A stretch of 64,000 nucleotides of DNA from Aphelocoma coerulescens (taxonomy: Eukaryota; Chordata; Aves; Passeriformes; Corvidae). The DNA is taken from NCBI RefSeq assembly GCF_041296385.1, contig NW_027184061.1, positions 1,641,501 to 1,705,500 of the forward strand, given 5' to 3'. Under the pieces are notes generated by a model, which saw only the letters and a program-made list of their open reading frames with translations, searched no databases and was not told where the DNA came from. Every line of letters starts with the position of its first letter. Position 1 is the stretch's first letter. Shown here one piece after another: positions 1 to 17,929 of this stretch. The translations under genes were made by a program, and so were the position numbers.

Positions 1-429
1 GCCTAACTGGGCTGGGTGGCTGGGCTGGGAAGAGTGGCGAGGGTCAAGGGCATTCCCAGAGCTCATCCTGCTCTGTGAAGAACGAGGAAAAGGGAGTGGG
101 AAGCCAGCAGTGAGCAGAGCTGAGGCCTGGAGAGCAGCTCTGAATGACCCCCAAATCTCACCAGAGCTCTGAGACATTGCTGTTCTTCAGCCAGTGACAA
201 CATGAGTCCCTAAACCTGGGGCTCGCTCTTCCTCGTGGCCAGGGGCATCAAGGAAGGCTACAGTGCAATGGGGACTGCGGTGAGCTGGGAATTCACTGGG
301 GGAGAGAGGGAGAACTTGTGGAGCCAAAGGCAGGTGGGGGAGAGAACTGTTCAGAGAAAGGCTGAGCTTCAGCTTGAGCAAGCTGAAAAATGGCATTGGG
401 GGTCAACCCAGACTGATTTCATTTCAGAA

Positions 430-1740
430 GTTACTGAACAAGTTTGTTATTGGGGGGGTGTCATATTTTCCCCTGGAGGTGCACGCTCTGCAAACTTGAG
501 CTGCACTGCCGAGCTGCTCAAGCACGTCTCTGCTGCAGGTCACGGCGTTTCTTCTTTGGCTTCTCGTGGCCCCGGGGCTGAGCCGCAGCAGAGCCCTGGC
601 GGAGCCCAGAGCAGCCTCAGCATCCACAGAGCCCGGCTGCAAGGAGAGAAAGCAGAAAGCGCCCGTCAGCTGAAGGCTCCCGTCCCCCTTGTCCCAGCCG
701 CCCGCGGTGCCCAGGCCGTGCTGGCCGCGCTCAGAGCGCTGCCCAAAGCTGCCCAGCATTGCTGCCTCTGGCAGGAGAGCAGGAGGGCAGGACACGTGCC
801 CAGCCTGCAGCCGGCCGTGGCACAGCCACCTCCTCAGCAGCTGCCCAGAGCGGGATGCTGCTGCGCTCGCTGCCGTCTCCCAAAAGCCCTTATCCCAGCC
901 GTGCCAAGAGGACGGGCACCCACCTCACGCCTCCCGCCGCCAGAAGAAAAGCTGCTCCCAAACAGTGTCCTTAGCCCTTCTCCAAGGGCACGTCCCACCC
1001 ACGCCACAGCTGCTCCCAAGCACTTCACCATCCGGACCAGACAGCACCTAGAACGCTTCCTTTGGGAAAACAAACCAAATGAAAAGAGATTACAGACAAA
1101 AATGGAAAACAAGGAAAAAGGTAAAAAATCTTCTCTCTGCTGGGGCCTTGAGGAAGGCCCAAGCCCGCCATGCGAGGGAAAAACCCACCCACGGGCCAGG
1201 GCAGCCCACGCTTTCTGCCTTCCCCCTGCACTGCCCCCAAAAGTCATGCTGAGCCCAAAGCCAACAAGGGCAGTGGAGCAGCCCAAGCCCTTCCTTGCCT
1301 GCAGAGCAAAGCAGCCCATGCACAGCTTCTGGTGTCCAACCTCTGCTCCCACCATGGGGCTTTGTTTGTGTCGGGCTGGCTGCCCCAGCCCCAGCCCCAG
1401 CCCCAGCGCGGGCCACGGTGGGTGCTGGGGGCTGTTGGCAGGGCCAGGAGCAGACTCCCAGTTCAAAACCAGCCCAGCCCATCCCCCCAGCCCTGCCAAA
1501 AAGCAGCTTGGCAGCCGACTGAAGAATTGGTTGCATCCGCCCCAGCAAAGGGGGGAACCTTTGCTTCCCGGCCAGGCTGTGCAATGCACAAATCTGGGAG
1601 CATCCCCCTGCGTGTGGACTCATCTGCAAATTCGCTGTGGAGCCTGGCTTTGGAGAAGGTGCCACCATTGAAGTCCATCATCTTCAGCTTGCCAGGTGGA
1701 GGAAGAGCTTGTCATCCATGATGTCACCCTCCATGTCTCC
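430..1740 (-). pseudogene. PIM-kinase-derived relic downstream of the left PIM gene
   Basis: This mirrors the better-read copy at 60,830-62,160. On the minus strand near 1,615-1,750 it encodes a degraded version of the PIM segment running from the catalytic loop to the magnesium-binding loop; MMDFN-GTFSK stands where the intact gene has LIDFGCGTYLQ. The following sequence resembles PIM intron 3. No intact kinase exon is present. It looks like a decayed tandem PIM duplicate. Several long GC-rich open frames cross it on both strands, but none resembles a known protein. Confidence 0.6.
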
Positions 1741-2063
1741 AGCAGCAGCAGCCGCACCTGGCACAGCTTCTCCAGGGGCTCCTTCTTCCCTGGGGCTGGA
1801 GCAGGCTGTCAGCGCTCTGCCCAGGGCCCCGGCTGTCGCTGAAGAAGGACAAGCAAAAGCAGCTGGCGTGGGGGCCACCAGTGCTGGGAAGAGCAGCTCA
1901 GCTCCAGCAGCAGGGCTGCCCGTGCCCAGCTGAGGAGCCCTGCGCAGCGATTCAGGCAGGACAAAATCTCTGCCTTTCTTTGCTGCTTCTTGCCAAGGCG
2001 CGTGTGCAGCTGGAACTTACCGGCTCCCTGGGTCAAAGCGTGCGTGTGGCTCTCTCCCTTCTC

Positions 2064-4578
2064 CTATGGCACGTGAATATCCTGCATCCAAGGATCACAG
2101 GACAGGTCTTCTAATGAGGGCCTTTCCGAGGACAGCACGGATAAACACCGTCGGATGAGATTCTGGCACTCTGTGGACAGAAAGCAGAAAGCACCAGTCA
2201 GTTGCAGAAGGCTCCTGTCCGCTTTGCCCCACTCTTGCCATGGCCAGGCCGTGCTGCGTGTGCTCAGGGCTGTGCCTAAACTTTGCCATCAATTCTTTCT
2301 TTTGGAGGAGAGCAGGAGAGCAGGACATTGCCACCTCCTCAGCAGCTGCCAGTGCGGGATGCTCCTGAGCCCGCTGCTGTCTCCCAGCACTGCTATTCCC
2401 CCCGTGCTGCAGAGATGAGGATCCACCTGGAGAGAGCCGTCGTGGGAGCGAGAGCCGGCCCCAGGTGCTGTTCCAGCCCCTCCTGAAAGGGTGCTCCCCG
2501 CAGACCATCTGGTGCAGCACGATGCCCAGGGACCAGACGGTCGCTGCCTCGCCGTAGTACCAGCCGAACTGGGTCCATTCCGTGGGGCTGTAGGACGGTG
2601 TTCCTATGGAATAGAGATGGAGTTCTTCAGGGGGACGCTGCCTGCTCCCAGAGCCTCGGCCCAGCATCCCTGGGCATGCGGGGGCCGCAGCAGCGGCACG
2701 CGGCGTGACCCGCTGCCCTCTGGCCAGCACCTGGGACTTGTGTACAAACTGGGGGTTGGAAAAGAAGCCGCTGGTGTCGCAAGAGGGCAGCGGAAGCCCT
2801 GGCAAGGCCCGAGCATTCCATGCAAAGGAAAAACCCACTTGATGCTGGGGAAAAACCACGCTTTCATCCTCCCTGCCTGCACTGCCCCAGAAACCATTCT
2901 TAAGCCAAGGCAACCACGGGCAGCAGAGCAGTCTGAGCCCTGTCTCGCCTGCACACCAAACGGGCTGGAGCACAGGTTCTGGCCCCCCCTCTCTGCTACC
3001 CCCACCCACGCGTGTTTCTGTGGTGCTGGCTGCCCCAGCCCCAGCGCCAGTCCTGGGCAGAGTGGCTGGCGAAGGCTGCCAGCAGGGCTGGAAGATGGCC
3101 CCTCAGCCAGCGCCGCTCAAAAGCAGCTCAGCTGAAGACTCCGGCTGCCATGACTGGCAGCAAAAGGGAGAATCCCCCCTGCCACAGCCGGCTTGGGCTG
3201 TGAGATGTTGGGCCGAGAGATGTTGGGGTGTGAGATGTTGGGCTGTGAGATGTTGGGCTGTGAGATGCCGCTACCAGGAGCCTCCCCCTGCGTGGGCTCA
3301 CCTGCAAAGCTGGTGTAGGCTGCGGCTTGCAGGTAGGTGCCACAGCCAAAGTCGATGAGTTTGGCCTGCCCGGTGGCCAGGTCAACCAGGATGTTCTCCG
3401 GTTTGATGTCCCGGTGCAGGACCCCGCAGCTGGTGCAGTGCCGCACGGCCTCCAGCACCTGGCGGAACAGGTGCCACGCCACCTCCTCGCACAGGAAGCC
3501 CCGTGCCCGAATGAAGTGAAGGAGGTCCTGACACCGCTCCGGGCGCTCCAGCACCATCAGCACGTTGTTGGGGAGCTCCAGCCACTCGTGGAGCTGGACG
3601 ATGCCAGGGAAGCCAGCGGACACCTTGTCCAGCAGCACGATCTCCAGTGGTGCTCGGGTGCCGTCGGGCTGCGGGAGGAGCACGGTGCCGTCAGCGGGGC
3701 TGATGCCGTGCCGGGGCTCGGGAAGCCCTCAGCCAGCCGGGGACGCTCTGCGCGCTCCGCTGGCCCCACGGCCGCTCTCCCTCGAGGCGTTCTGGCGGCT
3801 TCCACCCTGCTGGGCCTCGGCTCATCCCCGCCCGCCGCGCCCCGGCTTCTCCCGCTGCCCCTCGCTCACTCACCAGCTCGCCCCAATGGCCGATGCAGTT
3901 CCGCGGCACCCGTTTGATGGCCACCTGCAAGGCAAGGGGAGCAGCGGGCTGAGCTCGCCGCCCGCCGTGCCCAGCCCCATGCTCCTTCTCCTCCTCCTTT
4001 GCCCCCCGCCTCCTGCGCCCGCCGCCGGCCCCGCCACTCACCGGGGCGCCGTCCGAGAGCCGCGTGGCCGCGAAGACGCTGCCGAAGCCGCCGCGCCCCA
4101 GCAGCGAACCCAGCCGGTAGCGCTCCTTCAGGCCCTGCTGCGCCTTCCGTGCCCGCGAGACGCGGCCGTCAGCGCTCGGCCCGGGGCCAGGAACGGCCCC
4201 CGAGCGCCGCTCAACCGCCCCGGGCCGGCCATCCCCACATGGGGGCTCTTTTGGAGGGGCCACCGGCGGCTCGGGGCCGGCGGCCGCGCTCAAGAGCGGC
4301 GGAGCTCGGAGCGGGGAAGACGCTGCGGAGGCGGCGGGAGCGGCCGCGCCGCCTGTGTCCCCGGCGGGCCCCGGGAGGAGCCGAGGCCGGGGCCGGGGCC
4401 GGGGTCGGGCCAGCCGGAGCCAGGGGCTGGCGATGGTGCCCAGGAGCCAGGCACTGATGCCCGCCCAGCAGCGCCACAGCCAGGACGGCGAGAGCCGGGC
4501 GGAGGCGGGACCGCGGCGGGACGCCCGGGGGCGGGGAGGGCGCAGCCCCGCCCGGGGCCGGGGGCGGGCCGGGGGCAT
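2064..4578 (-). CDS. PIM-like serine/threonine kinase, left copy (5 exons)
   Basis: The predicted product is a cytoplasmic Ser/Thr kinase of the PIM family, which is constitutively active and phosphorylates survival and cell-cycle substrates. Minus-strand exons are 4042-4578, 3874-3924, 3302-3668, 2427-2603 and 2064-2170. All junctions are GT-AG with compatible phases, giving 412 codons. An Arg/Pro/Gly-rich N-terminus of about 150 residues precedes the kinase domain. Visible motifs are the glycine loop GRGGFGSVF (about residue 161), VAIK (Lys183), HRDIKPEN (about 281), DFGCG (302) and the substrate-side motif SPTEW. The right copy has SPPEW at that point. Other differences include Cys for Arg in exon 2 and Trp for Arg in exon 3. 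No frameshift or stop is seen, so it is probably functional. Songbirds are known to carry many PIM1-like duplicates, so orthology cannot be fixed. Confidence 0.86.
3195..3285 (-). repeat. 15-bp minisatellite in PIM intron 3, left (about 5 units)
   Basis: These are tandem copies of a 15-base unit (complement of ctgtgagatgttggg) lying just inside the 5' splice site of intron 3. The right arm has about eight units at 59,279-59,393. If the intron were retained, the frame would stay open through the array and encode repeating I-S-x-P-N. Confidence 0.85.
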
Positions 4579-4579
4579 G

Positions 4580-4960
4580 GCCCGGCCGGGCCTGGGGAGA
4601 GGGAGGCCGCGGGAGGGGGGGTTGCGAACCAAAGGGAGAGCGGGAGAGGGTGCGAGACACTGGGAGAGGGAGAGGAGGAGCAGGAGAAGGGACGCAGAGG
4701 GTTCTTAGACTCTCTGCTTTTGCGCTGCTGCCGCTGCTGCCGCTGCTGCCGCTGCTGCCGCTGAAGCGCTGGGAGCGTTTGTCCGCGTGTCCGTGTGTCC
4801 GGTGCCCGTGTGTCCGTTCCCCCCCGCGCGCCCCACGGCCGAGCCCCGCGCGCCCCGGGGCAGCACGGGCCGCTCCGCTCCGGGGCCGAGGCGGAGTCCC
4901 GGAGCATCTCTTGCTCCCGCAGCCACACCAAACCCGCTCGGCCATTGGGAGCAGTTTTGC
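4580..4960. promoter_or_regulatory. CpG-rich PIM promoter/5' leader with CTG/CCG array, left
   Basis: This very GC- and CpG-rich stretch lies upstream of the PIM start codon (4,578 on the minus strand) and is continuous with GC-rich exon 1. It includes a tandem 9-bp cgctgctgc-type array at about 4,723-4,763, probably in the 5' UTR. The mirror at 57,580-57,970 has a longer array. The promoter role is inferred from position and composition; no TATA box is evident. Confidence 0.55.
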
Positions 4961-5049
4961 ACACGTTTCCCTTTGAAGGGCTCCTCTCTACCCCCATTTC
5001 CAAGGAGTCTCCCTGCGGTTTTGGCACCTGCAGCGACAGGACAGCGATT

Positions 5050-5340
5050 GGGCTTCAAACTTCAAGAATGGAATGGAGGGGCTGGAGCACGTCCAGAGAT
5101 GGGAATGGAGCTGGGGAAGGGTCTGGAGGACTTCTGAGGGGCAGCTGAGGGATCTAAGGGCGCTGAGCCTGGAGGAAAGGAGGCTCAGGGGGGCCTGGCT
5201 CTCTCCAAGTCCCTGACAGGAGGGGGCAGCCAGGAGGGGTGGGGCTCTGCTCCCGAGGGAAAGCACGAGAGGAAATGGGCTCGGGGGAACTCTTGGGCTG
5301 GATGGTGAGGAAATTCTCATCCTCCGTGTCTCGACAAAGG
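5050..5340 (+). mobile_element. CR1-like LINE fragment, left outer
   Basis: The sequence follows the 3' portion of avian CR1 elements: a ggctggagcac start, a ctgagggatct block, a gcctggaggaaaggaggctc block, then an acgagaggaaatggg segment. No reverse transcriptase is present, as is typical of 5'-truncated CR1 copies. The mirror copy is at 57,210-57,505, so the insertion predates the inverted duplication. Confidence 0.65.
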
Positions 5341-5853
5341 GGAAGGGGGGGAGGGGGGGTGGGGTCGGGCACGACCTGGGGAGACGGGGTTGCTGACGCT
5401 GGGCTGGGGACACGGGAAAGGGCACGGGAAGCCAAAGCCCCGCTGAGCGCTGGCGCTGGGCTGGCACGGGGTGAGCCGGCAGCAGGGCCCCGCAGCCCTG
5501 AGGGACTCGCCCTGACGGCCGGGGAGTATTGATCCTGGTCTCTAAAAAACGAGACTCAATAAAATATCATTAAAATATGCCTCCTTCTCCTTCTCCTCCT
5601 CTCCCATCCCTTCTCCTGCTCCCCCCGGGCCCAGCGCCCACCCTTGGCCCCCCGTTTTCCCAGCGCGGCCGCATCCCGCGGGAGGAGCCGGGACGGAGCC
5701 GGGACAGGTCGGGCTGGGGCAGCGCTGGGCTCTGGGCCCGGCCTGGGCGCCCCCCACGCGCCCCCTCCCCAAATTCCCCTGGCGGGGGGCGCTGGGGGCG
5801 AGGGGGGGGCGCAGGTGGGGTCCGGGTGGGGAGCGCTGAGCGCTGCGGGTCTG
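5341..5853. other. GC-rich intergenic stretch with no gene seen
   Basis: This lies between the CR1 fragment and the SXY module. From about 5,640 to 5,850 it is a CpG-rich segment that resembles 31,990-32,215, including the motif aaattcccctggcgggg. It therefore belongs to the duplicated MHC-II-type promoter segment. Nothing coding is supported. Its mirror is 56,700-57,205. Confidence 0.5.
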
Positions 5854-5897
5854 CCTGGCAACTGGTGAGTCACCAGCGCCGCGCGCTCTGATTGGCT
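5854..5897 (+). promoter_or_regulatory. MHC class II SXY-type promoter module, copy 1
   Basis: An X1-like box cctggcaactggtg (5,854-5,867) overlaps an X2-like tgagtcac (5,866-5,873). A perfect Y/CCAAT box ctgattggct (5,888-5,897) follows. Order and spacing match the X1-X2-Y block of MHC class II promoters, which binds RFX, CREB/AP-1-type factors and NF-Y and recruits CIITA. It points right, but no class II signal-peptide exon follows, and the class II pieces just downstream lie on the other strand. Confidence 0.7.
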
Positions 5898-6160
5898 GAA
5901 GGTTGTCGTGCGGTGTCTCTGATTGGCGCCTTTCTTCGGGGCTCTTTTGGGGGGACTTTTTCTGTGGGATTTGGGGGTCGTTGGAGGCTGTGGGATTTAG
6001 GGGCGTCCCGGCACGTTTTGCTGTTCTCTGGGGGCTGTGTTGGCGTTCAGGTGCTTCCCAAGGGCCCCCCAGAGCGGGGTGACACGGTGGGGACACAGGG
6101 GGGTCCCCATTCCCGATCCATCCCAGGGTCGGTTCTGCCCCCTCCACTCTCGGCTCCCCC

Positions 6161-6560
6161 TCAGTTTCCTCCAAGTCTCTCCCCAGTGCCCCTCAATAAA
6201 CGGGACCAGCCCAAACTGGGAAGCTTTATTGGGAACACTGGGAGCAGCCGGGCAGGGGCAGAGTGACAGCGGGGCTGGGGGGACACACGACCCCCCAAAA
6301 TCAGCGCGGGGACGGAGCGGGGGGTCCCGGTCGGGCCCGAGGCCACGGGGAGGGGCTGCGGCCACCGGCGGCTCAGGAGCTCTGTGGGCAGAGCAAAGGG
6401 GGTGACACCGGGCTGGGGGGCCCCGGGGGAGCACAGAGCTCCGGGGGAGGGGGGACACGACCCCCAGGCCCCTCCCATCACCTGCTTGCGCAGGTAGAAG
6501 CCGAGCCCCAGCGCCAGGAAGACGAAGCCCAACACGAAGCCCCCGATCCCCATCAGCATC
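6161..6560 (-). pseudogene. MHC class II B 3' fragment (transmembrane exon to poly(A) signal), left only
   Basis: The minus-strand transmembrane exon at about 6,482-6,559 encodes the class II B membrane segment with the motif LALGLGFYLRKQ and ends at a GT donor. A short tail exon follows, reading Ser-Ser-stop after its acceptor. A 3' UTR with an AATAAA signal (complement of 6,225-6,230) comes last. The start of the exon is replaced by C-rich sequence, and no beta-1 or beta-2 exon is attached. A related plus-strand copy lies in the spacer (25,830-26,200). The right arm lacks this segment. Confidence 0.8.
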
Positions 6561-6654
6561 TTGGGGGGTGGGGGGGCAGCTTTGATGGGGGGGGGAAGGG
6601 GAAGACGAAGTCAGGAAACGGCAGCGGCTGCCGGAAAGGAACCAGAATGGACTG

Positions 6655-7350
6655 GGACAGGCTGGGATGAACTGGGACAGAATGGGACACCAGGATACAC
6701 TGGGACCAGGACCGGGACTGGGCAGGAGCAGATTTGGAGCACCAGGGATTATACTGGGATATATTGGGACCACACTGAGGGCTACTGGGAACATGCTGAG
6801 GCCCAATGGGTGCTGCTGGGATATACTGGGAGTGATTTGCATCATACTGAGACTGACTGGAATCATTCTGGGAGTGACTGGAACCACAGTGGTGGTGAAA
6901 GGGTGCAGTTGGAAAAATGCAGGGGGCAACTGGGATCATCCTGGGAGCAGCTGGCCCATACTGGGGTCATACTGGGATCATACCGGGAGTGACAGGGTCA
7001 TATTGGAGTGACTGGCATAGTTCTGGGAGTATCTGGGAGTGACTGGAATCATACTGGGGGTGACAGGAATCAAACCAGACTCATACTGGGAAGTTACCTG
7101 GAATCATACTGGGGGTGACTGGACTCATACTGGGATCATGCTTAGAGCAACTGGGACCATGATGGGGGCAAAAGGCATCACAGGGACTGACTGGGAGAGG
7201 CTGGGTTCATACTGGAAGTGACTGGGGCCCTACCTTACTCTACTGGGAGGGACTGAGAGTGAAAGGAACCATATAGGGCATGACTGGGAACAACTGGGAC
7301 CATGTTGGGGGCAACTGGGACCTTATTGGGAATGACTGGGAACATAAAAG
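6655..7350 (+). repeat. Degenerate 'actggga' minisatellite
   Basis: This is about 700 bp of irregular tandem units built on actgggaxx/atactggga, diverged and of variable length. Part of it (7,092-7,350) has a mirror at 56,285-56,560 on the right arm. A third tract occurs at 48,655-48,925 beside other inserted DNA. Open frames through it are composition artefacts. Confidence 0.85.
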
Positions 7351-7981
7351 CTTGAGTGGAGTTTTTATCGCGTGGCATTCCCGGGGAGCAGCAGCAGCTC
7401 CGCGCCCCCAGCCCGGGGGGTGGGAGCAGGGGAACCGCTGGCAGCACCTTCGGGGCACAGCCGAGGGCTGGGGGGCTCCTCCCCCACTTCATTTTCTCTG
7501 CCCAGTTCAAACCATCCCCTCCCATTCAAATCCCCTCCGTTCACATTTTCTCCCCACCATTAAAGTTTCCTTGCCCCAATTCAACTTTTCTCCCCAGTTA
7601 AGCCCTGAGGCCCCTCCCCACCCCTGGCTCCTCCCGGCAGGACCCGGCCGGGACCTTCTGGAAACAGCAGCGGGAAGAGTTCCAAAATTCCTCATTACTT
7701 CCATCGATTTCCTTGGTTTCTGGGGCATTTTCCTGCCGCTGCTCCAGGCCATGGCTGAGAGGTCCCCTCGGGCTCCAGCCCCTTTCCAGCCCCTTTTTCC
7801 AGCTCTTTTCCTCAGCTGACCCAAACCTGTGGACTTTGGGGGGCGGGAAGAGTCGCTCTGCTCGGGGGGTCCCCGTGGTGCCCCAGGGAGGCCCCGAGGC
7901 CGCAGCGCGGTTCCCTCGGGCCCCTTGGAGCGTTTGGAATCTCCAACTCTCAGCAATCGCTGTCCGTGGCATTCAGTCCCG
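7351..7981. other. Conserved non-coding stretch, no gene recognised
   Basis: This is GC-rich DNA mirrored at 55,665-56,284. Near 7,500-7,605 it has a run of related ccca/ttcaa/tctcccc phrases. Open frames occur on both strands, but none matches a known family. Confidence 0.4.
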
Positions 7982-8538
7982 TGTTGGAGAGGATGAAAGT
8001 TTGGTAAGAAAGTTTCACAGATATGTAGGCTTGGCAGAAAGATCTCTGAATGTAGAAACTGAGGGTGAGATAGAAATGAAAGCAAGTTTTGATGTAGAGA
8101 AAAGGTGTTTTGCTGAACCAGTGATCATTGAATAACTGAGAAGGCAAAGGTTGGAGATGAGCTGGAAGGAGATTTTTATGATTAGAACACAGGTATGTGA
8201 CAACAAACAAAGACGTGTTTTTCATCAAGTAAATAAGTCTCAAGAAGAGCATAAGTAAATAGAAAACATGTTTTTACCAAAAAGAGAGAGCTATCACCGG
8301 CAAACAAATGTCGATGTGGCAGGTGGAAGAAAGGTCTGAGAACTTTCCATTGTAAGCTTTAATTGTAACTTGCTTACTCTTGTGATTGGATAATAATGAC
8401 TATAATATGGTAATGGTAGTAGCTATTTGGCTATAGCCAAATGTAAAAGTATTGTGTATGGTGCTTATTGGTTGATATGTATTAAGATACTCTGCAAAGA
8501 AAGGTTTAAAATGCTTTGTAACTTGAACAGAAAGCTAT
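7982..8538 (+). mobile_element. Solo-LTR-like AT-rich element
   Basis: An abrupt change from GC-rich to AT-rich DNA begins at tgttggagaggatg, which resembles the start of common passerine ERV LTRs. The element ends where the next LTR begins (about 8,539). No internal genes are present, and the right arm lacks it at the mirrored position. LTR identity rests on recognition of the family-like start and composition, so it is moderate. Confidence 0.5.
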
Positions 8539-9450
8539 TACCACAGGCCTAGGCCCTAGGGTGTATCACCGTGTCCCGCAGCCATAGGGAAGAGGAGGAG
8601 AAAAGGTCCAGCAGGCAGGAATTGTGCAGCAAGATTGATTTATTTAATTATTTTACAAACTCTTTTATAGACTTTTTTCTTCAGAGTCTAATTGGACAAA
8701 GGATCAGCCTCCTCTTGGGGATTGGCTAAAATCCTAAAACATCCATTGTCAAAATATTTTTCTACTGTACCATAAACAAGACTTTTCAAGGTTGCAGGTA
8801 GTTTGGTTGTTTGCATTCCCTGCCACCTCTTCTGTGAGAGAGAAACGTCTCTCACGGACTTAGAAAATAGCAAGAAAATCCTTGCTAGCAGCATTTTTGT
8901 ATCTACAATTCCCCCTTTTTGTTTGATAGGAGAACAACTCTACTATTAATCCTAAATAGAAATTTACATCAGTTATTAATTCTAAATATGTCCTTAAGGC
9001 TTTAACGATCTGACTCCATAACAAGAAATTTAAAGTTCAGTCTCTGCTTGTGGGAGGACCATCCCAGTCTCTGCTTGTAGAAGGACCATCTGCCTGATGG
9101 TTGACATCCTGGTCATCATCAGAAGAGTCATTAGGCTGATGATCTACATTCTGGTGGCCATTTGGATGGTTGGCGTTCTGGTCATCATTTGGAGGTTGCC
9201 TGTTCTGCCTCTGGTGCCGTAGGTCAGGGCGAACACATTTTGCAGGTAGCCACCGTACCCCAGTATCTGTGGAAACGCAAGCATACCCACGACTCCAAAC
9301 CATAAGCTCATGCAGCCTTCCCACTGGTTAGTGAGTAAATTCCGCACCCAGACTTTTGCCCAGGGCAGTTGTGTCTCGCCTGAAGACTGCAGTGAGAGAA
9401 AATGATTCAGAATAACAGGATTATTTGAATTTTGTGGTACTGTAAGGTGA
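8539..9450 (-). mobile_element. Truncated ERVK-like provirus: integrase C-terminus, PPT and 3' LTR (left arm)
   Basis: Read on the minus strand, the piece starts within the integrase C-terminal domain (about 9,400-9,210; motifs VWVRNLL and CVSTDTGVRW). A tail rich in Asn, Asp and His follows, to about 9,037. A polypurine tract (8,908-8,922) then abuts an LTR whose 5' end reads tgtagatac (8,907). The LTR runs to about 8,539 and contains an AATAAA on the minus strand. Gag, protease, reverse transcriptase and env are absent. An LTR of the same family lies at the mirrored place on the right (55,002-55,373). Confidence 0.72.
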
Positions 9451-9479
9451 TTAATTGTATACGAGCTTTTGCTAGTCGG

Positions 9480-9985
9480 CTTCAGTCCCGGGCTGGCCCT
9501 GGGCTGGCGGCAGCGAGCCCGACAGAAACCAACGCCCGCGGGGCCACCGGGGCTCAGAGCCGTGCAAGGGACGCTTTGGTTTGCAGGGATGGAAGGGCCT
9601 GGGCTCCTCCCCTGCCCCTTTTGACTCGGTTTAGGATTCAATATTTTGGCCGACGTGGGAGGGGAAAAAGGCGTGGTTTTTCTCCAGCACTGGGCGGGTT
9701 TTGTCCCTCGCATTTGGGCCTTCCCTGGGCCCCCTCTGCCCCCTTGCAGAACCAGTGGCATTTCCCACCCCACGCAGTTTGTAAACAAGAGTCGGCTGCA
9801 GTCGAGAAGGCTCCAGGCGCCTCCTTCCAGGCTGACTCTGCCGATGCTGAGGCTGCTCTGGGCTCTGCCGGGGCTCTGCTGGGGCTCAGCTCTGGGCAAG
9901 GCTGGGCCCACTCTCCCCTCGCATTGCTCCGGGCAGCTGAGTCACGGGGGGACAAGGAAGGGACACATCAAGGGACTTGAGGTTT
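9480..9985 (+). pseudogene. PIM intron-3-like relic, opposite orientation to PIM, left
   Basis: The sequence closely resembles PIM intron 3 (compare 59,545-59,860): a gccagc start, a gtggtttttctccagcac block, a gcatttgggccttcc block and a segment ending near tttgtaaacaagag. It also shares the block at 61,935-62,010. It is on the plus strand whereas the left PIM gene is on the minus strand. No PIM exon remains. The mirror is at 47,474-47,970. Confidence 0.65.
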
Positions 9986-10430
9986 AACAGAGCTTTTATT
10001 CAAAAAACTGCCATAACTACCAGGCTGTCCTAACCACCATAACTAACTAGCAGTGCTAACTACCGTAACTAACCACTTGTCCTAACTACTATAACGAAAA
10101 GCTGTCCCCAGGTGATTCACATCCTCCGCTGCTCCTTCAATTGCTTTGCTGCAGCGATCAGAGGGCTCAGGCTGGAGAGAGGCTTGGCTGATGATAAAAA
10201 TGGGTGCTGCCCAAAGGATGAAAAAGAAAGAAATCAACTGTTACTTTCCCAAGTCAAGCTCCTCACAGGCTCTGTTGCATCAGGACAAAGGGGAATGGTT
10301 TGAAACTCAGGAGAGGGAAGCAGGCTCAGATTAGATCTGAGGCAGAATTTTTTTATCAGAAGAGTGGGGAAACACTGGCAGAGGGTGCCCAGAGATGTGG
10401 GAGGTGCCTCCTCCCTGGAAACATCCAGGC

Positions 10431-17545
<7,115 letters not shown>

Positions 17546-17929
17546 TTTGGCCGTGCTGCACACGTGGCAGACTGTACCCCTGCAAGCACAGAAGGACACC
17601 CGGCAGGGGCTGGGCTGGCTGCTGAGAATGCCTCGGGCAGGAGGATCCTCCGGCAACCAGCGGGCGCCCAGAGCCGCTCTGGACACTGAGGGCTCCGCGC
17701 CCACAGCAACGGGAACACGGCGAGGACGCGGCAGCGTTCCCGTGACATCACAGCAGCAGCTCCCGCAAGAACCGCCTGGAAGGTTCTCCTCTGTCACAAA
17801 GGAGCACAAAGGATCCTCCCGGGGCACAGCCTGTTGCTCAAAGCATCCAAGAGGAACCCAGAAAATGCAGCAGACCAGGACAGTCCATAGCCAAGCCTGA
17901 ACAACGAAATCAAAGCCATGCACTGATGC

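Noticed and set aside
235..1671. 478-codon open frame on the plus strand at the left end
   Set aside because: Its composition is that of GC-rich DNA without stops. It overlaps the PIM relic on the other strand, shows no domain, and the mirror frame on the right arm is shorter.
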